A stretch of DNA of 44,634 nucleotides from Pelotomaculum isophthalicicum JI (GCF_029478095.1 NZ_JAKOAV010000028.1:1-44634); one strand, 5' to 3'. Shown: positions 16,415 through 25,896, counted from the stretch's first letter. The notes: a model not told the origin generated them from the letters alone. Made by a program: numbers and translations.

Positions 16415-18499
16415 ATGGCTTCTCCAACTCCCCTGCCCGTAACGGCCAGAGCATATATAAAGAAGAGCAGCGACTTGATTATCGCCGGGCTGATCGTCGG
16501 GATCATCCTGTTGATTATCATTCCGCTGAAACCGGGTTTTCTTGATATCTTGCTCACTTTAAGCATGACTATGGGGCTGGTGATCCTATTAATCACTATG
16601 TTTACTATTGAGCCTCTGCAGTTTTCCGTTTTTCCCTCGCTCTTGCTGGTGACTACTCTTTACCGTTTGGCGCTGAATATTTCATCCACCCGCTTAATTT
16701 TAGGGAGCGCCGCGGCCGGTAAGGTGATCGCGGCTTTTGGAGAGTTTGTGGTCGGCGGCAGCTACGTGGTGGGAATGGTTGTATTTATTATTATCACTGT
16801 TATCCAGTTTGTGGTGATCACCAACGGCGCCGGCAGGGTGGCGGAAGTTGCCGCGCGTTTTACCCTGGATGCCATGCCGGGCAAGCAAATGAGCATTGAC
16901 GCTGAGTTTAACGCGGGTATGATTAACGAGGTTGAGGCGCGGGATAGGCGGAAGCGTCTGCAGCGTGAGGCGGATTTCTTCGGGGCGATGGACGGGGCCA
17001 GCAAGTTCGTCCGCGGTGACGCTATTGCCGGTATTATTATCATTATTATTAACATTTTAGGCGGCCTGATTATCGGCATGGTGCAAAAGAACATGTCCTT
17101 TCTTCAAGCGCTGCAGACTTATACGTTACTGACAATCGGTGAGGGTTTGGTTGCCCAGATACCGGCGCTTCTTATCTCAACCGCGACTGGCATTCTGGTC
17201 ACCAGGTCCACTTCCGACACCAGCTTTGGTAAAGATCTGTCAAGTCAGTTTTTAAATTTTCCAAAAGTGTTGATAGTTGCTACTTTTATCCTATTCGTGA
17301 TCGGCCTTATTCCGGCCATGCCCAATATACTGTTTCTATCCCTGGCTGGGGTTACAGGATATCTGGCTTACAATATGATCCGGGCGGAGAAGAAAAAAAC
17401 AACGGCGAAGCGGGAACAGGTTGCACGGGAAAGCCGAGAACAAAAGAAAGAGCCGGAAAATGTTTCTACTTTCTTTCAAGTCGATACCTTGGAAATTGAA
17501 ATTGGGTATAACCTGATCTTGTTGACTGATGAAGGACAGGGTGGTGACTTGCTGCACCGTTTGGCGGCTGTCCGGCGCCAGTGTGCCGGAGAAATGGGGA
17601 TTTATGTCCGCCCGATCCGGATCAGGGACAACCTGCAGCTTAACCCAAACGCTTATTCTTTTAAGTTGCGCGGTATTGAAATAGCCGCTGGCGAGTTGAT
17701 GCCGGGGCAGTTCCTGGCCATGGACCCGCTTGGGCAGGAGTTGAATGTCAAGGGGACACCTACCACTGAGCCGACTTTTGGACTGCCGGCCTGGTGGGTG
17801 TCTGCCGAAGACCGAGACCAGGTGGAAATGAACGGGTTTACTGTTGTTGACTGTGCCACTGTTTTGGTTACCCATCTCACTGAAGTTGTCAAGAGGCACG
17901 CGCACGAACTGTTAGGCAGGCAGGAAGTTAAAGAATTGCTGGATGTCGTGAAAGAAAAGAATTCGGTTGTTGTTGAGGAACTGGTCCCTGACTTGATGAC
18001 CATGGGTGAAGTGCAAAAAATCTTGCAAAATCTCCTGAAAGAAAGAGTGCCGATAAGAGACCTGGCCGGTATTCTGGAGGCGTTGGCAGACGGCGCCAGG
18101 ATTAGCAAGGACCCTGACTACCTGACGGAATGTACGCGTCAGGCCTTGTCCAGGACCATTTGCAGCCAGTATACGGGGACGGACTCATCAAAAATTGCGG
18201 TAGTCACTTTGCATCCCAGGTTGGAACAGTCTGTCGCCGACTCTATTGAACAGACTCAAATGGGTTCTTATCCTGTTTTGGAACCGCAAGTTGCCAGGCA
18301 AGTGTTAAATAAGTTGAAGGAAACAGTGGATAACCTCACCCTGCGCGGGTTTCCTCCGGTGGTTCTTTGTTCATCAAAGGTACGCCTGCCGTTTCGCAGG
18401 TTGACGGAAAGGTTTCTGCCGAACCTTGCCGTGCTGTCAATGAATGAAATCGCTCCGAATGTAGAAGTTGAGGCTATAGGGACGGTGACGTTAGATTGA
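16415..18499 (+). CDS. flhA: Flagellar export gate protein FlhA
   Basis: Largest gate protein; its cytoplasmic ring receives substrates and chaperones and uses the proton gradient. Eight membrane helices lie in the first 330 residues. The conserved FHIPEP region is clear: AEVAARFTLDAMPGKQMSID and RRKRLQREADFFGAMDGASK with GDAIAGI after it. The C-terminal half holds the cytoplasmic domains (for example YVRPIRIRDNLQLNPNAY and ELLGRQEVKELLD). I chose ATG at 16415, which follows GGAGGGAAGAAG; an ATG at 16394 lies upstream without a site. Length 694, normal. The stop overlaps the flhF TTG. Confidence 0.97.
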   Translation: MASPTPLPVTARAYIKKSSDLIIAGLIVGIILLIIIPLKPGFLDILLTLSMTMGLVILLITMFTIEPLQFSVFPSLLLVTTLYRLALNISSTRLILGSAAAGKVIAAFGEFVVGGSYVVGMVVFIIITVIQFVVITNGAGRVAEVAARFTLDAMPGKQMSIDAEFNAGMINEVEARDRRKRLQREADFFGAMDGASKFVRGDAIAGIIIIIINILGGLIIGMVQKNMSFLQALQTYTLLTIGEGLVAQIPALLISTATGILVTRSTSDTSFGKDLSSQFLNFPKVLIVATFILFVIGLIPAMPNILFLSLAGVTGYLAYNMIRAEKKKTTAKREQVARESREQKKEPENVSTFFQVDTLEIEIGYNLILLTDEGQGGDLLHRLAAVRRQCAGEMGIYVRPIRIRDNLQLNPNAYSFKLRGIEIAAGELMPGQFLAMDPLGQELNVKGTPTTEPTFGLPAWWVSAEDRDQVEMNGFTVVDCATVLVTHLTEVVKRHAHELLGRQEVKELLDVVKEKNSVVVEELVPDLMTMGEVQKILQNLLKERVPIRDLAGILEALADGARISKDPDYLTECTRQALSRTICSQYTGTDSSKIAVVTLHPRLEQSVADSIEQTQMGSYPVLEPQVARQVLNKLKETVDNLTLRGFPPVVLCSSKVRLPFRRLTERFLPNLAVLSMNEIAPNVEVEAIGTVTLD

Positions 18500-19761
18500 A
18501 AATTAAGCGTTATGTAGTCAGGGAAATGCAGGAGGCTATCAGGCTGATAAAGCAGGATCTGGGTCCGGATGCGGTGATTGTCAGCAGTTACAAGGTGCCT
18601 GCCAAAGGTATTGCGGGATTTTTTATGCCCAGGTTGCTCGAAGTAACTGCCGCCCTGGATGAGCCCCATGAGATTAATTTTAGATTGAAAAGAGCCCCGG
18701 TGCAACTGGCCGCGACAGCCGGCAATAGTGCAAACAGTCAAAGTAGCCCGGCGGTTGCGTTGCCCTTAAAGCAGCAAGGACATGGTGAACGTACTCTCTA
18801 CCTTACCAGTGGCAGATACGGCGCAAGGAGACCGGACAATCCGGCGGACAGCCAGCTGGCGGAAGGTCCAGGCCCAGTGGGGCGGGAGGTCCGGCAAGGC
18901 GTGGAAAGGAGAAGCCTCTTCGAAATGATTGTCAATAAAGAAATGGAAGCAGGCCAGGGTGGAGATCCCGTATTCAATTGGAGAAGAGCGCTGATAAAAA
19001 TGGATGTGGATGAAAATATAGTCGAGAGACTGTTGTCGGACCTCAACAGTGAATTAAGCCAGTCCGGTAGTGAATTTGAGAATGTCTATCTGAATATCAA
19101 GAGGCAAGTCATCCGCCTGTTGGAGCCGGCTTATATTCCAACAGAAAAAACCAGGGTGTTGACCTTCGTTGGGCCTACCGGGGTGGGAAAGACAACCACA
19201 CTAGCGAAATTGGCGACTAAATTAAGCCTTAATGAGAATAAGAAGATTGCCCTGGTCGCGATTCAAACATACCGGCTGGGAGCTATGGAACAACTACAGG
19301 CTTATGGGGATTTTCTGGGCATTCCGGTTGAGGTGGTAATGACTCCGGCTGAATTGGCTAGAGTGTTGGAAAACCACTCCGATAAAGACTTTGTACTCGT
19401 TGATACTGCCGGCCGCTCGGCGCGAAATAACGGGCAGTTGCTGGAACTCAAAAGTTTTCTTGACGCTGTCGGGGAACCACAGGATATTTTTTTGGTTTTA
19501 AGTCTGACCACGAAAAATAGAGATTTAAACAAAATTGCTTTTGAATTTCAAAAAATAAAATGCTCAAAAATAATTTTTACTAAACTTGATGAAACCGAGA
19601 CCTATGGCTCTATTTTGAATTTAGTAAGTGCTTACGGTATGCCTGTGGCTTATCTGGCGGACGGCCAGGGCATACCGGACTGTATTAGCGAAGCAAAGCC
19701 CAGGAGTATAGCAGAATTACTATTCAGGGGAGTTGACCCGGATGAAGTTATGGCCACCTAA
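18496..19761 (+). CDS. flhF: Flagellar SRP-type GTPase FlhF
   Basis: SRP54/FtsY-family GTPase that places new flagella and works with FlhG. Parts in order: N-terminal B domain starting KIKRYVVREMQEAIRLIKQD, a variable linker (about 75-140), then the NG domain with G1 GPTGVGKTTT (Lys 232), LVAIQTYRLGAMEQLQAYG, the DTAGRS G3 motif and TKLDET G4 motif. Length 421. The start is TTG at 18496 in a TTGA overlap with the flhA stop, implying coupling. The C-terminus overlaps the start of flhG. Confidence 0.97.
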   Translation: MKIKRYVVREMQEAIRLIKQDLGPDAVIVSSYKVPAKGIAGFFMPRLLEVTAALDEPHEINFRLKRAPVQLAATAGNSANSQSSPAVALPLKQQGHGERTLYLTSGRYGARRPDNPADSQLAEGPGPVGREVRQGVERRSLFEMIVNKEMEAGQGGDPVFNWRRALIKMDVDENIVERLLSDLNSELSQSGSEFENVYLNIKRQVIRLLEPAYIPTEKTRVLTFVGPTGVGKTTTLAKLATKLSLNENKKIALVAIQTYRLGAMEQLQAYGDFLGIPVEVVMTPAELARVLENHSDKDFVLVDTAGRSARNNGQLLELKSFLDAVGEPQDIFLVLSLTTKNRDLNKIAFEFQKIKCSKIIFTKLDETETYGSILNLVSAYGMPVAYLADGQGIPDCISEAKPRSIAELLFRGVDPDEVMAT

Positions 19762-20608
19762 GGCGGGCCGAATTTACCGGGGTTCAATAGTAAAAAGCGA
19801 AAACACGCCTTCTGGCCCCAGAGCAATCGCTGTGGCTAGCGGGAAAGGCGGAGTCGGCAAGACGAGCCTGTCGGTAAACCTGGCGCTATGCATGGCTAAG
19901 ATGGGTCTCAATGTTACCCTGCTTGACGCGGATCTCGGTCTGGCCAACGCAGAGGTCATGCTTGGGCTGGTTCCCCGCTTTAGCTTGTACGAGGTGCTCT
20001 ATGGAGATAAAACTATTGAGGAAATTACTGTACAGGGTCCGTTTGGGATAAATGTGATATCCGGCGGTTCCGGTTGTCTGGAGATGGCCAATTTGGACCA
20101 CAACAGGCGGCAGTGGCTTTTAAAAATGTTCGACCGGTTCAACTGTCGTGACGATGTGCTTATTATTGATAATGGCGCGGGTATCAATAAGAACGTGCTT
20201 GGTTTCTTAGCGGCAGCCGGGGAAGTGATCATAGTGGTTACACCCGATCCGACTTCGTTGACTGACGCTTATGCGCTAATAAAAGTGCTTGCCAATTATA
20301 AAGTGCATTCGGAAGTATATCTCGTGGTTAACCGCGCCTCCGGCAAGCAGGAGGCAATACATACGTTAAACAAGATACAAACAGTTGCCGGCCGGTTTTT
20401 AGAAATAAAGATCAACAACCTAGGTTGGATCCCTGAAGACAGGGTGGTCGCTCAGGCAATAAGAAAGCAGCAACCTTTCTTTATAACCAGCCCCTCTTCA
20501 ACGGCTTCCCGGAGCGTTGCCGGGATGGCGGAATTATTAACGGGAGTTGCTCCTTCTCCCGCGGTTAGTGGGGGGTTCTGGGGCAAGTTGATGGGGTTAT
20601 TTGGTTAG
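19742..20608 (+). CDS. flhG: MinD-like ATPase FlhG (YlxH/FleN)
   Basis: ParA/MinD-type ATPase that stimulates FlhF GTPase activity and limits flagellar number. The deviant Walker A motif SGKGGVGKTSLSVNLAL (signature Lys near 34, P-loop Lys 40) and DADLGLANAEVMLGL are typical; DNGAGI replaces the more usual DTGAG at Walker B. An amphipathic C-terminal end (GFWGKLMGLFG) would bind the membrane. I chose ATG at 19742 (site AGGGGAG about 9 bases upstream, inside flhF); TTG at 19733 is also open. About 288 residues, normal. flhF and flhG are always neighbours in this family. Confidence 0.95.
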   Translation: MKLWPPKAGRIYRGSIVKSENTPSGPRAIAVASGKGGVGKTSLSVNLALCMAKMGLNVTLLDADLGLANAEVMLGLVPRFSLYEVLYGDKTIEEITVQGPFGINVISGGSGCLEMANLDHNRRQWLLKMFDRFNCRDDVLIIDNGAGINKNVLGFLAAAGEVIIVVTPDPTSLTDAYALIKVLANYKVHSEVYLVVNRASGKQEAIHTLNKIQTVAGRFLEIKINNLGWIPEDRVVAQAIRKQQPFFITSPSSTASRSVAGMAELLTGVAPSPAVSGGFWGKLMGLFG

Positions 20609-20616
20609 GGGGAACA

Positions 20617-21270
20617 TTGTTGGCTGTGCAAAATTGGATTAGGATCAACCAGAACATCCGGGTTGCCCGTCTTGATAGCGATGATGACTGGTATGCTTCC
20701 AGTGTGCAGGATATTAACGAACGTGAGTTTTGTATTTCAGTTCCGTTGAAGGAATCGAGGCCGCTGGTTTTAAGTAAAGGAGAACAGGTAAAAGTATCAT
20801 TTATCGCTGACATGACACGGTATGAGTTTATCACAAAAACGCGCGGACGGCGGTACGATAACATCCCGTTGTTCGTGCTGGCCATGCCGAAAGAGTACAC
20901 TCGCGTTCAGCTAAGAGATTTTGTCAGGGTTCCCATAACTTTGGAAGTAGATTATGCCAGGATTCCCATTGGAGGCAAAGAACCTGTCTTTTTGAAGGCA
21001 GATAGTATTGATTTAAGCGGCGGCGGGATCAGGTTATTGATTAATAATGATTTGGCCGCGGAAACGCGTATAATTATCAAGTTTACAATTCCATTAAAGA
21101 CAGGACCCCAAGAGATAGAAGTCGTTGGCAGGGTTGTAAGGATCTGGGCCGACGAGCGTACAAGATTGCGCCAAGCCGCTATCCAATTTGTGAAAATAAA
21201 CCGCAAACAAGAGGATTTAATTACCCGCTTTTTATTTAATATAATGTCTGAACAAAGGCGGCTAAGATAA
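20617..21270 (+). CDS. PilZ-domain c-di-GMP protein, YcgR/YpfA type
   Basis: A 217-residue protein with an N-terminal YcgR-like domain (about 1-95) and a PilZ domain (about 95-215). The c-di-GMP-binding motifs are present: the RxxxR-type arginines in QLRDFVRVP and the DLSGGG version of [DN]xSxxG near residue 132. Such proteins act as a brake on the flagellar motor when c-di-GMP rises. Its place between flhG and the flagellar sigma gene supports a motility role. The site AGGGGGAA precedes TTG codons at 20617 and 20620; either could be the start. Confidence 0.9.
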   Translation: MLAVQNWIRINQNIRVARLDSDDDWYASSVQDINEREFCISVPLKESRPLVLSKGEQVKVSFIADMTRYEFITKTRGRRYDNIPLFVLAMPKEYTRVQLRDFVRVPITLEVDYARIPIGGKEPVFLKADSIDLSGGGIRLLINNDLAAETRIIIKFTIPLKTGPQEIEVVGRVVRIWADERTRLRQAAIQFVKINRKQEDLITRFLFNIMSEQRRLR

Positions 21271-21322
21271 AATTAAATATTTTTACGTTAGATATAAACT
21301 CGTAAAAAGTGCAGCCTCCTTT

Positions 21323-22090
21323 ATGGAAATGGGTGATGACATGGCTGTTACCGAAGAGCTTTGGCGGGAATACCGCACAACAAGGGAGGAAAATATTAAG
21401 CATGAATTAGTTACGGCTCACCTGTCTTTGGTGAAACATCTCGCGGGGCGGCTGGCGGTCAGATTGCCTGCCATAATAGATCAGGAAGACTTGGAAAGCT
21501 ACGGGGTGTTCGGTCTCTTGGAGGCAGTGGAAAAATATAATCCTGATCTGGGAACCAGCTTCAAGGCTTACGCATACAGCCGCATTAAGGGCGCCATGAT
21601 TGATGAAATACGTAAGTTGAACTGGGTGCCCCGTACAGTATGGCAAAAAATACAGCAGTTAAATTTGACCAAGGAAAGATTGCAAAAAGAGCATGGCGAG
21701 AATATGTCGGAAGAAATGCTGGCCGGGGCAATGGGTTTAACCTTGTCCGAGTTGCACAAGCTGGCCGGACAGACCAACTTGCTTAATCTTTCCTCACTAG
21801 ATGAAATCGCATCGGGCACTGACGGTGAACCAGTTCGTTTGGTGGATTTAATCCGGGACCCGGCAAGTCCCGATCCACTGGATGTCGTCGAAGGAAAGGA
21901 AGGTAAACGACAATTAACTGAAGCTATCAGGACACTTTCTGAAAAAGACCAGTTGGTATTATCGCTTTATTATCAAGAGAGACTGACATTAAAGGAGATT
22001 AGTAAAGTGCTTGAAGTTTCGGAATCAAGGGTCTGTCAGTTGCATACCCGGGCGATAGAAAGGTTGAGGAAAAAGTTGAAAAATATTTGA
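21323..22090 (+). CDS. sigD: Flagellar RNA polymerase sigma factor (SigD/FliA)
   Basis: Sigma-70 family factor that transcribes late flagellar and chemotaxis genes. Region 2 is clear (LVKHLAGRLAVRLPAIIDQ then DLESYGVFGLLEAVEKYNP and FKAYAYSRIKGAMIDEIRK with the NWVPRTV end typical of FliA), region 3 lies around 110-150, and region 4 ends with TLKEISKVLEVSESRVCQLH. About 255 residues. Three ATG codons (21323, 21329, 21341) could start it; GGGTGA before 21341 favours the shortest form, and the longest is given. No FlgM gene is in the window. Confidence 0.95.
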   Translation: MEMGDDMAVTEELWREYRTTREENIKHELVTAHLSLVKHLAGRLAVRLPAIIDQEDLESYGVFGLLEAVEKYNPDLGTSFKAYAYSRIKGAMIDEIRKLNWVPRTVWQKIQQLNLTKERLQKEHGENMSEEMLAGAMGLTLSELHKLAGQTNLLNLSSLDEIASGTDGEPVRLVDLIRDPASPDPLDVVEGKEGKRQLTEAIRTLSEKDQLVLSLYYQERLTLKEISKVLEVSESRVCQLHTRAIERLRKKLKNI

Positions 22091-22147
22091 TTCATGGTGT
22101 AGTGAGATAAAGTATTACGAAACATTAATCGAAGGGTGTGGTATGAA

Positions 22148-22939
22148 TTGTTAAGGGGCTTGTATATGGCTGCTTCCGGGATGGATGTTTTACAAACATG
22201 TATTGACGGGACGGCAAATGATATTTCGAACGCGACGACACCTGGTTACAAAAAGGATACTTATTTAATTAAGAGTTTTCCCGAGATGCTTTTGATCGAA
22301 AAAGGAGGCCCTCAAAATAAAAACCCATTGTTGCCGCAGCACACCCGAAAAATTGGAACCACAAGCATAGGGGCGCGGTTGGCGGAAATATCAACTGATT
22401 TCACCACGGGGAGTGTTCAAGAAACTGGGAATAAAACGGACATTTTTCTGAGTGGTCCGGGTTTTTTTGCGGTAAACGCTCCGGCACAGGGTGATCCGGG
22501 AAGAGTCTGTTATACCCGCAATGGCGCCTTTAAGATTGACGAAAATGGCTATCTGGCTACTGCCGGAGGTTATCGTGTGCTGGGTGAGAATGGCGAAATA
22601 TTACTAGGAAATTCGGAATTGAAATTCGACGTTACGTCTGACGGGAGCGTTATGGTCGACGGTGTCCGGGTGGAAAAACTCCAACTGGCTGAGTTTAGCA
22701 ATCTTAATAGTCTTTACAAAGAGACTGACGATTTATTTGTTGACAGAGAAGGGGCGGCGGAAACCGCATCCAACACTTCTGTTAAACAAGGTTTTCTGGA
22801 GGGCTCTAATGTCAATCCTGTTGACGAGATGGTTAATTTGATTACCGTAACCAGGGCATATGAGGCTAACCAGCGCTTGATTCAATCCCAGGACGAAATG
22901 CTGTCTAAAGCAGTTAACCAGGTGGGTAGTTTGAGGTAA
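22148..22939 (+). CDS. flgF: Flagellar rod protein FlgF (FlhO type)
   Basis: Distal/proximal rod protein of the hook-basal body family. The N-terminus is LRGLYMAASGM with NDISNATTPGYKKD, the family D0 motif; the middle has TDIFLSGPGFFAV and the C-terminus EMVNLITVTRAYEANQRLIQSQDEM. I chose TTG at 22148 because it gives the usual short start (MLRGLY) and follows GAAGGGTG; a GTG at 22136 adds four residues. Length 263. It is followed at once by a stem-loop repeat and then flgG, the flhO-flhP arrangement of Bacillus. Confidence 0.9.
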   Translation: MLRGLYMAASGMDVLQTCIDGTANDISNATTPGYKKDTYLIKSFPEMLLIEKGGPQNKNPLLPQHTRKIGTTSIGARLAEISTDFTTGSVQETGNKTDIFLSGPGFFAVNAPAQGDPGRVCYTRNGAFKIDENGYLATAGGYRVLGENGEILLGNSELKFDVTSDGSVMVDGVRVEKLQLAEFSNLNSLYKETDDLFVDREGAAETASNTSVKQGFLEGSNVNPVDEMVNLITVTRAYEANQRLIQSQDEMLSKAVNQVGSLR

Positions 22940-23036
22940 GTACTCAGGAGTCAGAAGTCAAGGAGTCAGAATAAAAGAATGGTTTACATCCCGAAATATT
23001 CTGAATTCCGACTACTGAATTCTGAGTACCTGAATA
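22940..23036. repeat. GGAGTCA-type stem-loop repeat
   Basis: Third location of the repeat family. It begins right after the flgF stop with TACTCAGGAGTCAGAAGTCA, runs through an AT-rich middle (AATAAAAGAATGGTT, also found near 30216), and ends with a right arm containing GAATTCCGACTACTGAATTC. The arms are imperfect reverse complements. It splits the flgF-flgG gap and leaves both genes intact. Confidence 0.7.
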
Positions 23037-23061
23037 ATAACGGTAAAAATGCCTTTTTTCT

Positions 23062-23090
23062 GGTTTAGTTGCACAAAAAATAACCGATGG
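23062..23090 (+). promoter_or_regulatory. Possible SigD-type promoter before flgG
   Basis: The sequence CCGAT at 23084-23088 resembles the SigD -10 core (GCCGATAT), and a TTTAG at about 23064 lies near -35 distance. The match is partial: GG follows CCGAT and the -35 is weak. A second start signal here would make sense because the repeat at 22940-23036 separates flgG from the upstream operon. Confidence 0.25.
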
Positions 23091-23133
23091 ATAGAATTTC
23101 CTAAAGATTATGGTATTATAGAGGTGTAAGGTT

Positions 23134-23892
23134 ATGCTAAAAGCATTGAGTAGCAGCGCTTGTGGAATGAACGCACAACAATTGAAAGTTGATACATTGG
23201 CTAATAATCTGACCAATATCGACACACCTGGTTATAAGAAACTCCGGGCCAATTTTGCCGAACTGATCAACCAACCGGTTGAGTATACCGGTTCTCCAGG
23301 TAACCCTGACGTAACCTCTGGCAATGGTGTGCGGGTAGCTGAAGTGGCCAAATATTTTAGCCCGGGTGATGTCATAAAAACTGGACGCTCACTGGATCTT
23401 GCCGTGAAAGGAGAAGGCTTTTTCCGGGTTGTCCGCGGCGGCGAGGAGTATTATACACGCGACGGCACTTTTAACCTTGATGAGTCCGGTAACCTGGTGA
23501 CTCCTAATGGCTGCGTGCTGGAGGGGATCCGGTTTAATCCAGACGCAAATAAAATAATGATTTCTGCGGACGGAAAAGTTACAGCCGAAGGACCCCAAGG
23601 CGTGTCTGAATCAGGTCAAATCCAGCTGTACAAGTTTACTAATCTGGCGGGACTAAAGTTGGAAGGAGAGGATCTTTTATCATTTGATAGTGAACTGGGA
23701 GAGGTTGTGCCCGGAGTTGCCGCAAGTCCCGGATATGGAACGATTATGCAAGGGTTTCTGGAAGCGCCGAACTTTAGTTTGGTGGAAGAGATGACAAATC
23801 TAATTGAAGCCCAGCGAGCATATGGTTTTAACGCCCGGACCATGCGTACCGCGGATGAAATGTGGGGGATGGCTAATAATTTGCGGAAGTAA
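23134..23892 (+). CDS. flgG: Flagellar distal rod protein FlgG
   Basis: Distal rod protein of the basal body. Clear family parts: N-terminal LSSSACGMNAQQLKVD with ANNLTNIDTPGYKK, the middle SLDLAVKGEGFFRVVRGGEEYY-type segment with YTRDGTFNLDESGNLV, and the C-terminus EMTNLIEAQRAYGFNARTMRTADEM. Length 252, close to the usual 260. The start is ATG at 23134 behind GAGGTGTAAGG. It is followed by cheD with a 12-base gap. Confidence 0.9.
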   Translation: MLKALSSSACGMNAQQLKVDTLANNLTNIDTPGYKKLRANFAELINQPVEYTGSPGNPDVTSGNGVRVAEVAKYFSPGDVIKTGRSLDLAVKGEGFFRVVRGGEEYYTRDGTFNLDESGNLVTPNGCVLEGIRFNPDANKIMISADGKVTAEGPQGVSESGQIQLYKFTNLAGLKLEGEDLLSFDSELGEVVPGVAASPGYGTIMQGFLEAPNFSLVEEMTNLIEAQRAYGFNARTMRTADEMWGMANNLRK

Positions 23893-23904
23893 GGTGATCG
23901 TAAA

Positions 23905-24435
23905 ATGCAGGTTTCACCGGTACGGGAAGCAACGGCATTCCAGGCAGCTAACTATACCGAGATTCAGGTGGGTATAGCCGATTTGAAAGTTGCATCACAG
24001 CCGGATCGCTTAATTACCCTGGGCCTTGGTTCCTGTGTCGGGCTTACCCTGTACGACCCGGCTGCCAAGATAGGGGGGTTGTTACATATTATGCTCCCTG
24101 ACAGTACCCAGTTCAATAGTGTTACGAAACCAGCCAAGTTTGCCGACTTGGGAATACCTCTCCTGTTATCGGAAATTAGACGATACGGTGGCAAGGTTAG
24201 TAACCTTCAAGCGAAGATAGCTGGTGGAGCGCAGATGTTTTCCGGGTTAAATGAAAAATTTGTTTTAAATATCGGGGAGCGAAATATTGCCATGACCAAG
24301 CTGACTTTAAAAAACTTGGGTATCCGGATACTGGCGGAGGAAGTGGGCGGAAACAGGGGCAGAACCATGATTTTAGATACAACTAACGGTCAGGTGACTA
24401 TCCGGACAGTGGGAACCCCGTTGAAAGTAATTTGA
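23905..24435 (+). CDS. cheD: Chemoreceptor glutamine deamidase CheD
   Basis: CheD deamidates glutamines on chemoreceptors and, with CheC, tunes CheY-P in Gram-positive chemotaxis. The catalytic Cys 44 lies in LGLGSCVGLTLYD and the His 61 in GGLLHIMLPDS, both as in the family. An extra 18 residues at the N-terminus (MQVSPVREATAFQ) precede the core; their first six residues match FliE. Length 176. The start is ATG at 23905 behind AAGGTGATC. CheR, CheC and CheY follow, so this is a compact adaptation block, although cheA, cheW and cheB are not here. Confidence 0.95.
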   Translation: MQVSPVREATAFQAANYTEIQVGIADLKVASQPDRLITLGLGSCVGLTLYDPAAKIGGLLHIMLPDSTQFNSVTKPAKFADLGIPLLLSEIRRYGGKVSNLQAKIAGGAQMFSGLNEKFVLNIGERNIAMTKLTLKNLGIRILAEEVGGNRGRTMILDTTNGQVTIRTVGTPLKVI

Positions 24436-24484
24436 TTGTCAGGCAAGTAAATATTTAAGATATATGGAGATAAGGAATTTAAGT

Positions 24485-25255
24485 ATGGATTTTTCACTTT
24501 TTAAAGATAGAATACGCAGCAATTTTAAATTGGATTTGAACGCTTATAAAGAGAATCAGTTAAAGCGCCGATTGGACAGCTTGATGACAAAGCAAAAAAT
24601 AAATAATGGCGACTACGCCGGCTTTTTTAAATTATTGAACTCAGACAGAAAAGCTTACACGGACTTCCTCGATACCGTGACTATCAATGTATCAGAGTTT
24701 TTTCGCGATAAGTCGATGTTTAGCGTACTGGAAGAAAAAGTTATGCCAATGCTGTTGGAAAAAGGTGCCTTGAAAGTCTGGAGCGCAGCCTGCTCCAACG
24801 GGGCTGAACCCTATTCCATAGCGATTATTTTGCACGAATTATCTCCAAATCGGCGCCACCAGATCGAAGGCACTGATCTGGACCGGAATATTCTGCAGGC
24901 GGCGGCCGATGCTTGTTATAATCAAGATCAGGTGCGTAATGTCAGCGGTCCAAGACTTGACAAATATTTCAGAAAAGAAGGCAACATGTACTACTTACAT
25001 GACAATATAAAGAACATGGTTAACTTGCGGCAGCACGACCTGCTGCTGGATCAGTACGGGCAAAGCTACGACTTGATCGCCTGCCGGAATGTGATGATAT
25101 ACTTTACCAGGGAAGCGCAGGATGTTTTGAATAATAAATTTGTCAAGGCGCTGAAACCTGGAGGCGTGCTGTTTATTGGCGCCAGTGAGATGATATTCAA
25201 CTATAAAGAACTGGGTCTTGAAAAAATTGCCTCGTGTTATTACCTTAGAAAGTAA
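24485..25255 (+). CDS. cheR: Chemotaxis protein methyltransferase CheR
   Basis: SAM-dependent enzyme that methylates glutamates on chemoreceptors. An N-terminal helical domain (YKENQLKRRLDSLMTKQKI) is followed by TVNVSEFFRD-like TVTINVSEFFRDKSMF and the SAM-binding site VWSAACSNGAEPYSIAI; then GTDLDRNILQAA and the CRNVMIYF motif, all diagnostic. I chose ATG at 24485, 8 bases after AAGGA, giving 256 residues; ATG at 24464 adds seven residues. No pentapeptide-binding tail is seen. It lies 49 bases after cheD and 17 bases before cheC. Confidence 0.95.
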   Translation: MDFSLFKDRIRSNFKLDLNAYKENQLKRRLDSLMTKQKINNGDYAGFFKLLNSDRKAYTDFLDTVTINVSEFFRDKSMFSVLEEKVMPMLLEKGALKVWSAACSNGAEPYSIAIILHELSPNRRHQIEGTDLDRNILQAAADACYNQDQVRNVSGPRLDKYFRKEGNMYYLHDNIKNMVNLRQHDLLLDQYGQSYDLIACRNVMIYFTREAQDVLNNKFVKALKPGGVLFIGASEMIFNYKELGLEKIASCYYLRK

Positions 25256-25272
25256 TTAAAGAGGGGATTAAT

Positions 25273-25896
25273 ATGTTGGATAAAAAGGTAATCCCGGATG
25301 TTTATATTGACGCTTTACAGGAAATAAGCAATATCGGCTTGGGCAACGCGGCTACCGCTTTAGCTGAACTGCTTGATAAAAAAGTGGATATGGCTGTTCC
25401 AAAAGCCTTCTTTATCGATGTGGAAGAAATATTCAACATGGTAGGCGGACCTGAGGAAGTAGTGTCATGCGTCTTTTTGAATGTCGAAGGTGATGTTCCC
25501 GGAACAGTATTGTTTATTTTTACGGAGCAGAGCACCTACAGGTTAATTGAAATGTTGATGGGACAGGGGGTTGGTGATGTTACAGAACTGGACGTTATGG
25601 GTGAGTCGGCTGTTTCCGAAATAGGCAATGTTTTAACGGGCTCATTTATGAACGCCATCGGTGGGATGACCGGTCTGAGTATGAATACTTCGGTTCCTAT
25701 GTTTGCTTTTGATATGTTCGGGGCGATTTTAAGCACTTCCCTTGTGGCCAGCGGTCACTGGGATGATCAAGTCCTGTTTATTGAAACAGTTTTTTTCCAG
25801 GAAACAGACGAAATAAGAGGACATTTTTTTATGCTGCCGGAAACCGGAGCCCTAAACCGGCTTTTTGAAGCACTTGGCATTACAGAAGGAGCATAG
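25273..25896 (+). CDS. cheC: CheY-P phosphatase CheC
   Basis: CheC removes phosphate from CheY-P and binds CheD. Both phosphatase signatures (E-x2-N pattern) are present: ALQEISNIGLGNAATALAEL near residue 15 and SAVSEIGNVLTGSFMNAI near 113. Length 207 residues, the normal CheC size, without the SpoA domain that FliY carries. The start is ATG at 25273 behind AAAGAGGGG. It sits between cheR and cheY, so the enzyme and its target are co-expressed. Confidence 0.95.
   Translation: MLDKKVIPDVYIDALQEISNIGLGNAATALAELLDKKVDMAVPKAFFIDVEEIFNMVGGPEEVVSCVFLNVEGDVPGTVLFIFTEQSTYRLIEMLMGQGVGDVTELDVMGESAVSEIGNVLTGSFMNAIGGMTGLSMNTSVPMFAFDMFGAILSTSLVASGHWDDQVLFIETVFFQETDEIRGHFFMLPETGALNRLFEALGITEGA

Noticed and set aside
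17336-17905. Minus-strand open frame of 189 codons
   Set aside because: Antisense to the clear flhA gene, with no ribosome site and low-complexity product.
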